DNA of 9,631 nucleotides from Chloroflexota bacterium (GCA_030549955.1 JAUQQI010000037.1:1-9631), one strand, 5' to 3'. Counted from the first letter of the stretch, positions 1 to 6,728 are shown. The notes: generated from the sequence alone by a model not told the origin. Translations and numbers: made by a program.

Positions 1-1593
1 TTCCGGTTCTGCACCGACCACAAGGTTATCGGCGTGCAGTATCTCGTTACTTTTACGGCGGTCATGCTGGCCGGCGGCCTGCTGGCCATGCTGATGCGCC
101 TGGAGCTGATGAGTCCGGGGGTCGGGGTGCTGGGGCTTGCCGGCTACAACACCGTCATGAGCCTGCACGGCATATTTATGATCGCCGTAGCCGTGGCCAT
201 TATTCTGGGCGGCTTTGCCAACTTCCTGGTGCCCCTCATGGTTGGAGCTGAGGACGTCGCCTTTCCCAGGCTTAATGCCCTCAGCTACTGGCTCATCCCG
301 CCGGTGGCACTGCTTTTGCTGGCAAGCCTGCTGGCCGGTGGATTCGAGACCGGGTGGACGGCCTACCCGCCCCTGGCCGTGGTGAATCAGCGGGGCGAGC
401 TGCTTTTCCTGCTGGCGTTTTTGACCTTCGGATTCTCGTCAATTTTGGGCGGCCTCAATTTTCTGGCAACCATCATCGGCCTGCGGGCGCCTGGTCTGAC
501 CTGGTCCCGCCTGCCGGTCTTCATCTGGTCGGTCTTTGCAGCCTCCCTGATCAGCCTGACAGCCACCCAGTTCGTCGCCTTCGCCCTGCTGACCGACATC
601 CTGGACCGGGTCGCCGGGACCTCGTTTTACAACCCGGCCGCGGGCGGCAAGCCCCTGCTTTACCAGCACCTTTTCTGGTTCTACTCCCACCCGGCCGTAT
701 ATATAATGATTGTTCCGGCCTTCGGCATCGTCCTGGAAGTCATTGCCCATCTGGCCCGAAAACCGCTGTTTGCTTACCGGTGGGTTGTCGGGGCATTTCT
801 CACGATAGTTTTTCTGAGCTTCATCGTCTGGGCCCACCACCTGTTCACCAGCGGGATGGATGACCGGCTGCATGTGCCCTTTATGGTCACAACTGAGCTC
901 ATCTCTATCCCGACGGGGATGGTTTTTCTGGCGGCCCTCGGCACCCTCTGGGAAGGGCGGATTCTGCTCAATACCCCAATGCTCTTTGCCCTGGGCTTTC
1001 TGTTTAACTTCCTCATCGGCGGGATCACGGGCATCTTTCTGGCCGACGTGCCCACGGACATTCAGTTCCAGGACACCTACTTTGTCGTGGCCCACTTCCA
1101 CTACACCATCATGGGCGGGGAGATATTCGCCTTCCTGGCGGCTGCGTACTACTGGTTCCCGAAAATCACCGGCCGGATGTTTAATGAGCGGCTGGGCAAG
1201 CTCCACTTCTGGTGGGCCCTCCTCGGGTTCAACCTGACCTTTTTGCCGATGTTCTGGGCCGGTATGTGGGGAATGACCCGGCGGGTAGCCGACTATCATC
1301 CGACCCTGGCCGGTGTGAACCTGCTGGTCAGCATCGCGGCATTCTTCCTGGCCGCAAGTTTCGTGGTGTTCGTTATCAACATGGTGTATTCGTGGGTGAA
1401 GGGGCCGGTTGCGGCGGCCAATCCCTGGGGGGCAACGACCCTGGAGTGGCTGACCCCGTCGCCGCCGCCCCAGGGGAACTTCCCCTATCCCCCGAAAGTG
1501 CTTGATTCGCCCTACAACTACGGGATGCCCGGCGCCGTCCATGCCCTCGTGGGCCTGGCCGGGGGTTCGGACCGGGAAAACCAGACCCGTTAG
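1..1593 (+). CDS. coxA: Cytochrome c oxidase subunit I, A2-type haem-copper oxidase (5' partial)
   Basis: Catalytic membrane subunit of a terminal oxidase that reduces O2 to water and pumps protons. The reading frame is open from base 1 and begins with the family's N-terminal TDHKVIG motif, so the true start lies outside the window; the GTG at 34 is internal. 530 residues are visible, mostly hydrophobic (about 12 helices expected for the family). In window numbering, the low-spin haem ligands are H56 (SLHGIF) and H367, the haem a3 ligand is H365 (VAHFHY), and the CuB ligands are H230, H279 and H280 (WAHHLF). Y234 is the expected cross-linked tyrosine. The D-channel entrance residues D85 and N92 (EDVAFPRLN) are present. 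Helix VI reads FYSHPAVY: the A1-type glutamate is absent and the YS motif of A2 enzymes takes its place. Helix VIII reads PTGMVF, with V308 where PTGIK normally supplies the K-channel lysine. Ends in TAG, followed closely by the subunit IV gene. Subunit II is not seen. Confidence 0.96.
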   Translation, partial: FRFCTDHKVIGVQYLVTFTAVMLAGGLLAMLMRLELMSPGVGVLGLAGYNTVMSLHGIFMIAVAVAIILGGFANFLVPLMVGAEDVAFPRLNALSYWLIPPVALLLLASLLAGGFETGWTAYPPLAVVNQRGELLFLLAFLTFGFSSILGGLNFLATIIGLRAPGLTWSRLPVFIWSVFAASLISLTATQFVAFALLTDILDRVAGTSFYNPAAGGKPLLYQHLFWFYSHPAVYIMIVPAFGIVLEVIAHLARKPLFAYRWVVGAFLTIVFLSFIVWAHHLFTSGMDDRLHVPFMVTTELISIPTGMVFLAALGTLWEGRILLNTPMLFALGFLFNFLIGGITGIFLADVPTDIQFQDTYFVVAHFHYTIMGGEIFAFLAAAYYWFPKITGRMFNERLGKLHFWWALLGFNLTFLPMFWAGMWGMTRRVADYHPTLAGVNLLVSIAAFFLAASFVVFVINMVYSWVKGPVAAANPWGATTLEWLTPSPPPQGNFPYPPKVLDSPYNYGMPGAVHALVGLAGGSDRENQTR

Positions 1594-1597
1594 GAGG
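1592..1597 (+). promoter_or_regulatory. Ribosome binding site of the subunit IV gene, overlapping the coxA stop codon
   Basis: AGGAGG begins inside the TAG stop of subunit I and sits 7 nt before the ATG at 1605. A strong Shine-Dalgarno placed on the upstream stop codon suggests coupled translation of the two genes. Confidence 0.8.
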
Positions 1598-1604
1598 AGC
1601 GTTT

Positions 1605-1817
1605 ATGAGGGAATCCGGGGGGCTTGCCAAAGACTGGGTTCGGGGCTGGTGGGTTTTCGCGGCCCTCATTACCCTGACCGTCCTGGAGTTCGGATTGCTT
1701 TTCGTCGACATGCCCGTCGGCCTGTTCCGGGTTCTGCTGGTGGCCATGAACCTGGCCGACGCCTGGCTCATCCTCTATTACTTCATGCACATTGCCCAGC
1801 TCTGGGGGGGCGAGTAG
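1605..1817 (+). CDS. coxD: Short cytochrome c oxidase subunit IV-like protein
   Basis: Small accessory membrane subunit of the oxidase, 70 residues. Two hydrophobic segments are visible, at about residues 16-35 and 40-63. The second ends in ADAWLILYYFMHIAQLW, which matches the C-terminal helix of the bacterial subunit IV/CyoD-like family (typically LILxYFMHL). Common relatives have about 90-110 residues and three helices, so this one appears to lack a helix; the clean start with its AGGAGG argues against a wrongly chosen start. It lies between subunits I and III, 11 nt after the first and 1 nt before the second, as expected for a cox operon. The family role is assembly or stability rather than catalysis. 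The assignment rests on the C-terminal motif and on position, because the N-terminal part has little conserved sequence. Confidence 0.82.
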   Translation: MRESGGLAKDWVRGWWVFAALITLTVLEFGLLFVDMPVGLFRVLLVAMNLADAWLILYYFMHIAQLWGGE

Positions 1818-1818
1818 G

Positions 1819-2385
1819 ATGGCACACCCGCAGGTTGTTGAGCACACGGCCGAAGCGCGCCTGTCCGTTAACCGAACGGGTCTGTGGCTTTTTATCCTTT
1901 CGGAGAGCTTTCTTTTCGGGGCGGCCCTCTCAAGCCGCTACTACCTGCAGGGGGTCGAACGGCCGCCGGAGCTTAACCAGCTGCTCGGGCTGGGCATCAC
2001 CCTGGTCCTGTTGACCAGCAGTCTGACCGCCTATCGGGCCGAGCGGGCGGCGGTCCACGGCCAGCTGCCGGGCCTCATCCGCAACCTGGTGGCCACGGTC
2101 GGCCTCGGCCTGCTTTTCATGGTCGGGGTTGTAATCGAGTGGTATGAGGCCTTTCATTACTTCCCGCCGAGCACGGCCTACGGCACAATCTTCCTGACGA
2201 CGACGGGCCTTCACGGCTTCCATGTCCTCACGGGGATCGTTGCCTTGACGTTTATCCTGTTCCTGGGCCGGGACGGGCGCTTTACCGGCGGAAACTTCTG
2301 GCCGGTTGAAGGGGCCGTCAAATACTGGCACTTCGTTGACGTCGCCTGGGTCTTTATTTACCCGACCCTGTACCTGGTACAGTAA
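1819..2385 (+). CDS. coxC: Cytochrome c oxidase subunit III
   Basis: Core membrane subunit of the oxidase, which binds lipid and stabilises proton uptake by subunit I. 188 residues with five hydrophobic segments, so it is the five-helix form that lacks the first two helices of the seven-helix type. Diagnostic motifs are LWLFILSESFLFGA (E29 is the family's conserved acidic residue), TTTGLHGFHVLTG (H132, H135) and the C-terminal EGAVKYWHFVDVAWVFIYP. The ATG at 1819 is preferred because it follows the subunit IV stop by 1 nt and leaves a normal N-terminus; a longer version from a TTG at 1792 would overlap subunit IV and add non-homologous residues. A G-rich stretch at 1804-1810 may serve as a weak ribosome binding site, with translational coupling likely. 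The last sense codon and stop codon form part of the palindrome at 2380-2425. Confidence 0.95.
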   Translation: MAHPQVVEHTAEARLSVNRTGLWLFILSESFLFGAALSSRYYLQGVERPPELNQLLGLGITLVLLTSSLTAYRAERAAVHGQLPGLIRNLVATVGLGLLFMVGVVIEWYEAFHYFPPSTAYGTIFLTTTGLHGFHVLTGIVALTFILFLGRDGRFTGGNFWPVEGAVKYWHFVDVAWVFIYPTLYLVQ

Positions 2386-2425
2386 ACGGTCCGGCGGCTT
2401 TCGAAAGCCGCCGGACCGTTTACTG
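2380..2425. terminator. Perfect 46-bp palindrome between convergent operons, probable bidirectional terminator
   Basis: Every base of 2380-2402 pairs with 2403-2425, centred on TTCGAA. The arms are very GC-rich around GGTCCGGCGGC. As RNA from either strand it would form a near-continuous stem of about 21 bp with a tetraloop. It spans the end of the subunit III gene, including its last codon and TAA stop, and lies 19 nt from the stop of the convergent pntAA gene at 2445, so a shared terminator is the natural reading. Neither side has a proper T tract; only GTTTACTG ends the stem. RNA stabilisation or a protein-binding role therefore remains possible. Confidence 0.72.
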
Positions 2426-2444
2426 GCCGGGTCAGAATGACCGG

Positions 2445-3617
2445 TTAGCCCACCCCTTCGGGCACAGCCGGTGGCAGGCCGAGGAGTTCACGGACTTTGG
2501 GGTTAACGACCTCACCCCGGTAGGTGAGCAGCGTCTCCCGGGTTATCTCATCCGAAAAATCCGGACCCTCACGCCGGCCAAAAACGTGCAGAATAAAGTT
2601 CGTGATGTTGCGGGCATACCTCTGGCTGGCATCATACGCTACCGTCGACGCCAGGTTCACCGGCCCTATCACCTTTACCCCTCCAATCTCTACCGTCTCA
2701 CCCGGCACCGTCAACTCACAGTTCCCCCCACGTTCAGCCGCCAGGTCCACCAGCACCGAACCGGGCCGCATCCTGCCCACCATCTCCGCCGTCACCAGCA
2801 CCGGCGCACGCCGCCCCAAAACCTGCGCCGCCGTTATCACCACATCGTGCTCGGCTACCACCCGCCCCAAAAGCTCCCGCTGGCGCCGGTAAAACTCCTC
2901 CCCCATCGGCCGGGCATACCCACCTCCAGCCTCTACCTCGGCACTTTCCAGCCCAAGCTCAATAAACCGGGCCCCAACACTTTCGGCCTCCGCCTTCGCC
3001 GCAGGCCGCACATCATAGGCCGTAACCACCGCCCCAAGCCGGCGGGCCGTCGCGATCGCCTGCAGGCCCGCTACACCTACCCCAATCACAAAGACCTTCG
3101 CCGGCGTGACCGTCCCGGCCGCCGTTATCAGCATCGGAAACAGCTTCGGCAAAGCCTCCGCCGCCAGAAGCGCCGCCTTGTAGCCCACCACCGTCGCCTG
3201 CGACGAAAGCACATCCATCGCCTGCGCACGGCTTATCCGGGGCAATAGCTCCATACCAAAGGCCGTCACCCCGGTCCCGGCCAGCTCTAAGGCTGCCTCG
3301 GGATTGGCAATCGGCTCCAAAAGCCCAATTAATACCTGCCCGGTCCTCAGATACTTCAGATCCTCACGCCCGGCCCCGGGATTGGCCCCATAACCCCGCA
3401 CCTGGACGATAATATCCGCCCGCCTGAAAACCTCCTCCCGGGAGACCAGTTCGGCACCCTGCTCAATATAGGCCCTGTCCTCAAACCCGGCCAGGACCCC
3501 AGCCCCAGCCTCCACCAAAACCTCCGACGCTATCCGCTTTAAAAGCCGAATCACCCCGGGCGTTAAGGCTACCCGCCGCTCCCCAGGAAAGCTTTCACGA
3601 ACCGCTCCAACTATCAT
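2445..3617 (-). CDS. pntAA: NAD(P) transhydrogenase alpha-1 subunit, NAD(H)-binding domain I
   Basis: Soluble NAD(H)-binding component of the proton-translocating transhydrogenase, which exchanges hydride between NADH and NADP+ at the membrane. 390 residues, the usual size for a separate domain I. The N-terminal ESFPGERRVALTP is typical of the AlaDH/PNT family. R127, Q132 and D135 lie in RISRAQAMDVLSSQA, the signature of transhydrogenase rather than alanine dehydrogenase. The Rossmann motif GVGVAG is at 179-184, and D202 in YDVRP selects NAD(H) over NADP(H). No membrane helices are seen at the C-terminus, so this is the split form, with membrane part alpha-2 encoded separately. The ATG at 3617 is chosen because an AGGAGG lies 5 nt upstream and the protein then begins at the family's usual point; a TTG at 3647 would overlap pntB. 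It is the last gene of the block, 10 nt after pntB, whereas pntAA usually comes first. Confidence 0.95.
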   Translation of the reverse strand: MIVGAVRESFPGERRVALTPGVIRLLKRIASEVLVEAGAGVLAGFEDRAYIEQGAELVSREEVFRRADIIVQVRGYGANPGAGREDLKYLRTGQVLIGLLEPIANPEAALELAGTGVTAFGMELLPRISRAQAMDVLSSQATVVGYKAALLAAEALPKLFPMLITAAGTVTPAKVFVIGVGVAGLQAIATARRLGAVVTAYDVRPAAKAEAESVGARFIELGLESAEVEAGGGYARPMGEEFYRRQRELLGRVVAEHDVVITAAQVLGRRAPVLVTAEMVGRMRPGSVLVDLAAERGGNCELTVPGETVEIGGVKVIGPVNLASTVAYDASQRYARNITNFILHVFGRREGPDFSDEITRETLLTYRGEVVNPKVRELLGLPPAVPEGVG

Positions 3618-3622
3618 CTCAG

Positions 3623-3628
3623 CCTCCT
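3623..3628 (-). promoter_or_regulatory. Ribosome binding site that sets the pntAA start
   Basis: AGGAGG on the minus strand, 5 nt before the ATG at 3617. Its first base lies within the TGA stop of pntB, so the site supports coupled translation and excludes the longer TTG start. Confidence 0.8.
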
Positions 3629-4998
3629 CAGCCTTTAAGGGCCGCAATAATCTCGGTCACTACCTTCTTGGCATCCCCGAAGACCATCATCGTCTGGGGC
3701 AGGTAGAAAAGCTCATTGTCTATCCCGGCAAAACCGGGACCCAGCCCTCGCTTGATGAAGATGACCGTCTTCGCCTTGTCCACATCCAGGATCGGCATCC
3801 CATATATCGGCGAGTCGGGCTTCGTCCGGGCCGCCGGATTCGTTATGTCATTGGCACCGACCACCAGCGCCACATCGGTCTCGGGGAAAAGGGGGTTTAT
3901 CTGGTCCATCTCATAAAGCAAGTCGTACGGAACCCCAGCCTCGGCCAAAAGCACGTTCATGTGGCCGGGCATCCGACCAGCCACCGGGTGAATCGCATAC
4001 TTTACATCCACCCCGCGACCCATCAGTAAATCCCCAAGCTCCTTGACCGCATGCTGGGCCTGGGCCGCCGCCATCCCATAGCCCGTAACAATTACCACCG
4101 ACCGGGCCATCTCCAAAACCGCCGCCGCATCCTGGGGCGTGTAGGCCTGAACCGTCCGGCCCTTCTCAGCCTCACTCACCCTGACCTGTCCAAAGGCCCC
4201 AAAAAGCACGTTCGTAAAGGAGCGGTTCATCGCCTTGCACATCAGTATCGACAAGATCAGCCCCGAAGAACCATCCAGGGCCCCAGCCACAATCAAAAGC
4301 CGGTTGTCCAGCAAAAAGCCCATAAAGGCCGACGAAAGCCCGGCATAGGAGTTTAAAATCGCTATCACTGTCGGCATGTCGGCCCCACCAATCGGCAAAA
4401 TCAGCAAAACCCCAAACAAGAGGGCCGCACCGACCAGCAACCCGAAAACCTCGGCCGGACCACGGTTCACCACCAGATAGAGGCCACTGAGAACGGCAAT
4501 ACCCAGCACCGACAGGCTTATGTAGTTGCGCCCGGGATACACGATCGGCCGGGTCGGAATCAGCTCCTGAAGCTTGGCAAAGGCCAGCAAACTCCCGGTA
4601 AATGTCAGATACCCCAGCAGAACCTCAAGACAAAGGACACCCATCGAGAAGGCATCTAAAGCGCCGCCCCGCAGGTAGAACTCAGCCGTCCCTACCAGAC
4701 CCGCCGCCAATGCCCCGAAGGCATGGGAAAGGGCCGTCCGCTGCGGGACCGCCGTCATCGGCATCAGCAGACCCATCGGCGCCCCAATGATCGAGCCGAT
4801 AACCAGCGCCGCCGCAATCCAGCGGTAGTCGATAATCTCGGGCCGAAGCAGCGTCCCCCCAACGGCTAAAACCATCCCCAAAACCCCGGCCCAGTTCCCC
4901 CACCGGGCCGTCCGAACCTCACTCATAAATTTCAAGGCCAGGATAAAGAGGGCCGCCGATACGACGTAAATGGCCTGGGTAAGCTGCTCGATGGTCAT
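3628..4998 (-). CDS. pntB: NAD(P) transhydrogenase beta subunit, membrane domain II plus NADP(H)-binding domain III
   Basis: Carries most of the proton path and the NADP(H) site of the transhydrogenase. 456 residues, normal length. Roughly residues 1-265 are membrane helices. They include H92 (LSHAFGAL, matching the family's proton-channel histidine), D207 in GGADMP and N216 in LNSYAG. Residues from about 290 form domain III: GYGMAAAQAQ at 306-315, HPVAGRMPGHMNVLLAEA around 337-354, GANDITNPAA at 381-390 with conserved D384, K416-R417 for the NADP 2'-phosphate, and GDAK at 441-444. All landmark residues are intact, so the enzyme should be active. The ATG overlaps the pntAB stop as ATGA, and pntAA follows after 10 nt. 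By eye its codons lean towards GGG, TTG, TTT and GTT more than in the cox genes. Confidence 0.97.
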   Translation of the reverse strand: MTIEQLTQAIYVVSAALFILALKFMSEVRTARWGNWAGVLGMVLAVGGTLLRPEIIDYRWIAAALVIGSIIGAPMGLLMPMTAVPQRTALSHAFGALAAGLVGTAEFYLRGGALDAFSMGVLCLEVLLGYLTFTGSLLAFAKLQELIPTRPIVYPGRNYISLSVLGIAVLSGLYLVVNRGPAEVFGLLVGAALLFGVLLILPIGGADMPTVIAILNSYAGLSSAFMGFLLDNRLLIVAGALDGSSGLILSILMCKAMNRSFTNVLFGAFGQVRVSEAEKGRTVQAYTPQDAAAVLEMARSVVIVTGYGMAAAQAQHAVKELGDLLMGRGVDVKYAIHPVAGRMPGHMNVLLAEAGVPYDLLYEMDQINPLFPETDVALVVGANDITNPAARTKPDSPIYGMPILDVDKAKTVIFIKRGLGPGFAGIDNELFYLPQTMMVFGDAKKVVTEIIAALKG

Positions 4999-5291
4999 CG
5001 CCGCTCACGCCCCCTGAACATCCGCAAAATCCGCTCGGTAATCAAGAACCCACCAACAATGTTCGTCATCGATGCCGCCACCGCCACCGCCCCCAGAGCC
5101 ACACTTAAATCGTCGTGACGCTGGCCCGTAAGCAAAAGCGAGCCAACAATGGCAATGGCCGAAATCGCGTTCGTAAGGGACATAAGCGGGGTGTGCAAAA
5201 GCCTGGATACGTGCCGGATAAGCTCCAGACCTAAGAACGACGCCAACACAAACACAAACAGGTTCGTTAAAATGTCTACCTGCTCGGTCAC
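4995..5291 (-). CDS. pntAB: NAD(P) transhydrogenase alpha-2 subunit, membrane domain II part
   Basis: Small membrane subunit that completes the proton-conducting domain of the split transhydrogenase together with PntB. From the GTG at 5291 it has 98 residues and three hydrophobic segments, the normal size and topology. The family signature HTPLMSLTNAISAI lies between helices one and two, and NIVGGFLITERILRMF forms the last helix with its charged end. The reading frame is open further upstream to 5414, but that extension is arginine-rich, non-homologous and overlaps the preceding gene, so it is rejected. The GTG is supported by AAGGAGG 11 nt upstream, a slightly long spacing. Its stop overlaps the pntB ATG as ATGA. 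It comes first of the three pnt genes, whereas pntAA-pntAB-pntB is the usual order. Confidence 0.93.
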   Translation of the reverse strand: MTEQVDILTNLFVFVLASFLGLELIRHVSRLLHTPLMSLTNAISAIAIVGSLLLTGQRHDDLSVALGAVAVAASMTNIVGGFLITERILRMFRGRERR

Positions 5292-5356
5292 TGCTGGTCC
5301 ACCCTCCTTGCGCTGGGTCTGAGTTCGGCGTCGCCGGCCGGTAAGAACGCCCTCAT
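5288..5356 (-). CDS. Possible 22-codon leader reading frame linking korC to pntAB
   Basis: A small frame fills the gap between the 2-oxoacid oxidoreductase gamma gene and pntAB almost exactly. Its ATG overlaps the korC stop (ATGA at 5353-5356) and its TGA overlaps the pntAB start (GTGA at 5288-5291). It would encode MRAFLPAGDAELRPSARRVDQQ in two parts: MRAFLPAGDAEL, then RPSARRVDQQ. No family is recognised, the composition is that of GC-rich non-coding sequence, and there is no separate ribosome binding site. The double overlap fits a coupling frame that carries ribosomes across the gap, but chance is a fair alternative. Confidence 0.25.
   Translation of the reverse strand: MRAFLPAGDAELRPSARRVDQQ
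5303..5309 (-). promoter_or_regulatory. Ribosome binding site for pntAB
   Basis: AAGGAGG on the minus strand, 11 nt before the GTG at 5291. It decides between the GTG and longer in-frame starts. It also lies inside a 22-codon reading frame that runs into the GTG. Confidence 0.65.
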
Positions 5357-5916
5357 GGTATCGCCTCCCCGACCATAGTTGCGAGCTCTTCTCCGGCGGC
5401 AAAGGCCGCCTCATTAAGCTCTCGGAATCTTGCCGGGACCCTTCTCAGCACGGCCTCCTTCAGGCTTGCCTGGGAGACGAGCCCCGTGAGGGCGTTCAGG
5501 GCGGCCAGGGCAACGACGTTGACGACGACCTTATGACCGACCTGAAGGGCGGTCGCGACGATGGGCAGTTTGAAAACGCGCCGGCCGTCCTCGACCGGCT
5601 CATCGGTCACGTTTGAGTCAAGCAGGACGAAGGTATCGTCATGCCGATCCCGAAAGTATTTATTAAACGCATCCTCGGAGAGGCAGAGCAGAACGTCCGG
5701 CACCGTTACTTGCGGGTAGGCGATTTTCCGGCTCGAGATGATGACCTCGGACTTGCTGGCCCCGAGCCGGGCCTCCGGTCCGTAACTCTGGGTCTGCACC
5801 ACGTTGCGGCCGTCCATGAGGGCGGCCTCGGCCAGGATGATCCCGGCCGTGATCACCCCCTGGCCGCCGGTGCCGGTGAGCCGGACCTGCACGGGGTCCC
5901 GGGCGACAAAGGTCAT
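5353..5916 (-). CDS. korC: 2-oxoglutarate (2-oxoacid):acceptor oxidoreductase gamma subunit
   Basis: Gamma subunit of the thiamine diphosphate-dependent complex that oxidatively decarboxylates a 2-oxoacid to the acyl-CoA. 187 residues, the normal length. It starts with the family's GTGGQGV loop at 15-21, followed by AGIILAEAA. SYGPEAR at 44-50 leads into LGASKSEVIIS; most relatives have GG after the arginine, here LG, a mild variation. PDVLLCLSEDAFNKY matches the usual next motif. The ATG overlaps the beta-subunit stop as ATGA. Full KorABC sets with this order and sizes are most often specific for 2-oxoglutarate, but a branched-chain 2-oxoacid enzyme (VorABC-like) cannot be excluded from sequence alone. 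The next gene downstream begins the transhydrogenase set. Confidence 0.92.
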   Translation of the reverse strand: MTFVARDPVQVRLTGTGGQGVITAGIILAEAALMDGRNVVQTQSYGPEARLGASKSEVIISSRKIAYPQVTVPDVLLCLSEDAFNKYFRDRHDDTFVLLDSNVTDEPVEDGRRVFKLPIVATALQVGHKVVVNVVALAALNALTGLVSQASLKEAVLRRVPARFRELNEAAFAAGEELATMVGEAIP

Positions 5917-6728
5917 CGCTGGCCACCTCCGCCCAGTTTCTCGACAAGCTGCCGGTAAAGTTCGGTGTATTCCGGCCGCGGCTCGTTACGGAAGATGCCG
6001 ACGGGCAGCTTCTCAGCCATGGTGGCCTCGTTGGGGTCGGTCCGGTCCTTGAGCCCGTGGAGCATGTCGTAGGGGTCGTCGTTGCTGTTGTACCGGCCGA
6101 AATAAGTCGGGCAGGTCGTCAACACCTCCACGACCGCGAAGCCCTTAAAGGCCAGGGCCTGCCCGAGGATTTCCGAAAGTTGCTCGAAGTCGAAGACGGT
6201 GCCCCGGGCGACGAAGCCAGCCCCGGCCCCCAGGGCGAGCCTGACAATGTCGAAGGGCGGCTCGATATTACCCCACATTGATGTCGTGGTTCGCCGGCCC
6301 GGCAGGGTTGTCGGGGCGAGTTGACCGCCGGTCTGACCGTAAATCATATTGTTGAAAATAATGGCGGTGAGGTCGATGTTTCGGCGGCAGGCGTGGATAA
6401 AGTGGTTGCCGCCGATGGCTACCGAGTCGCCGTCACCCATTACCACGGCCACGGTAAGCTCGGGACGGACAAGTTTGATGCCGGTAGCAAAGGCCAGGGC
6501 CCGGCCATGGGTGGTGTGGACGGAGTTGAAGTCGAGAAAGAAGGGCGTCCGTCCGGAGCAACCGATTCCGCCCACCACGACCACCTCATCTTGCGAAAGG
6601 TTCAGGGCGGCCACGGCCCGGATAAAGGCCTTGAGGATGATCCCGTTCCCACAGCCCGGACACCAGACCGTTGGCAGTTTCTGGGTTCGCAGGTACCGGT
6701 CGTATTCAGCGGCCGTGTGAATAAGCAT
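5913..6728 (-). CDS. korB: 2-oxoglutarate (2-oxoacid):acceptor oxidoreductase beta subunit, thiamine diphosphate- and [4Fe-4S]-binding
   Basis: Holds the thiamine diphosphate and the proximal [4Fe-4S] cluster of the oxidoreductase. 271 residues. The cluster ligands are expected to be C23 and C26 (WCPGCG), C57 (GIGCSG) and C206 (TTCPTYFGR); their spacing matches the family. The thiamine diphosphate/Mg2+ motif is GDGDSVAIGGNH at 98-109 with N126-N127, followed by MIYGQTGGQLAPTT, which is highly typical of KorB/OorB. All key residues are intact. The ATG at 6728 has GGAGGG about 8 nt upstream and follows the alpha-subunit stop by 3 nt; the stop overlaps the korC start. Clusters of this type are oxygen-sensitive in many relatives, which is of interest next to an oxidase operon. 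Confidence 0.96.
   Translation of the reverse strand: MLIHTAAEYDRYLRTQKLPTVWCPGCGNGIILKAFIRAVAALNLSQDEVVVVGGIGCSGRTPFFLDFNSVHTTHGRALAFATGIKLVRPELTVAVVMGDGDSVAIGGNHFIHACRRNIDLTAIIFNNMIYGQTGGQLAPTTLPGRRTTTSMWGNIEPPFDIVRLALGAGAGFVARGTVFDFEQLSEILGQALAFKGFAVVEVLTTCPTYFGRYNSNDDPYDMLHGLKDRTDPNEATMAEKLPVGIFRNEPRPEYTELYRQLVEKLGGGGQR

Noticed and set aside
439..1542. 367-codon open frame on the minus strand, antisense to subunit I
   Set aside because: Low-complexity, charged and proline/glycine-rich translation without a motif, lying entirely within a clear oxidase gene.
34..1593. Reading subunit I as starting at the GTG at 34
   Set aside because: The frame is open to base 1 and the upstream residues TDHKVIG are a conserved part of subunit I, so the start lies outside the window.
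1792..2385. Longer subunit III from a TTG at 1792
   Set aside because: It would overlap subunit IV and add residues unlike the family; the ATG at 1819 follows the previous stop by one base.
2586..3248. 220-codon plus-strand frame opposite pntAA
   Set aside because: Arginine-, histidine- and proline-rich composition typical of an antisense frame; the minus-strand product is an intact transhydrogenase subunit.
2445..3617. Alanine dehydrogenase instead of transhydrogenase alpha-1
   Set aside because: The RAQAMDVLSSQA motif and the neighbouring pntB and pntAB genes fit transhydrogenase domain I.
4995..5414. 139-residue version of pntAB
   Set aside because: The extra 41 residues are arginine-rich and non-homologous and overlap korC; the GTG at 5291 with AAGGAGG gives the normal length.
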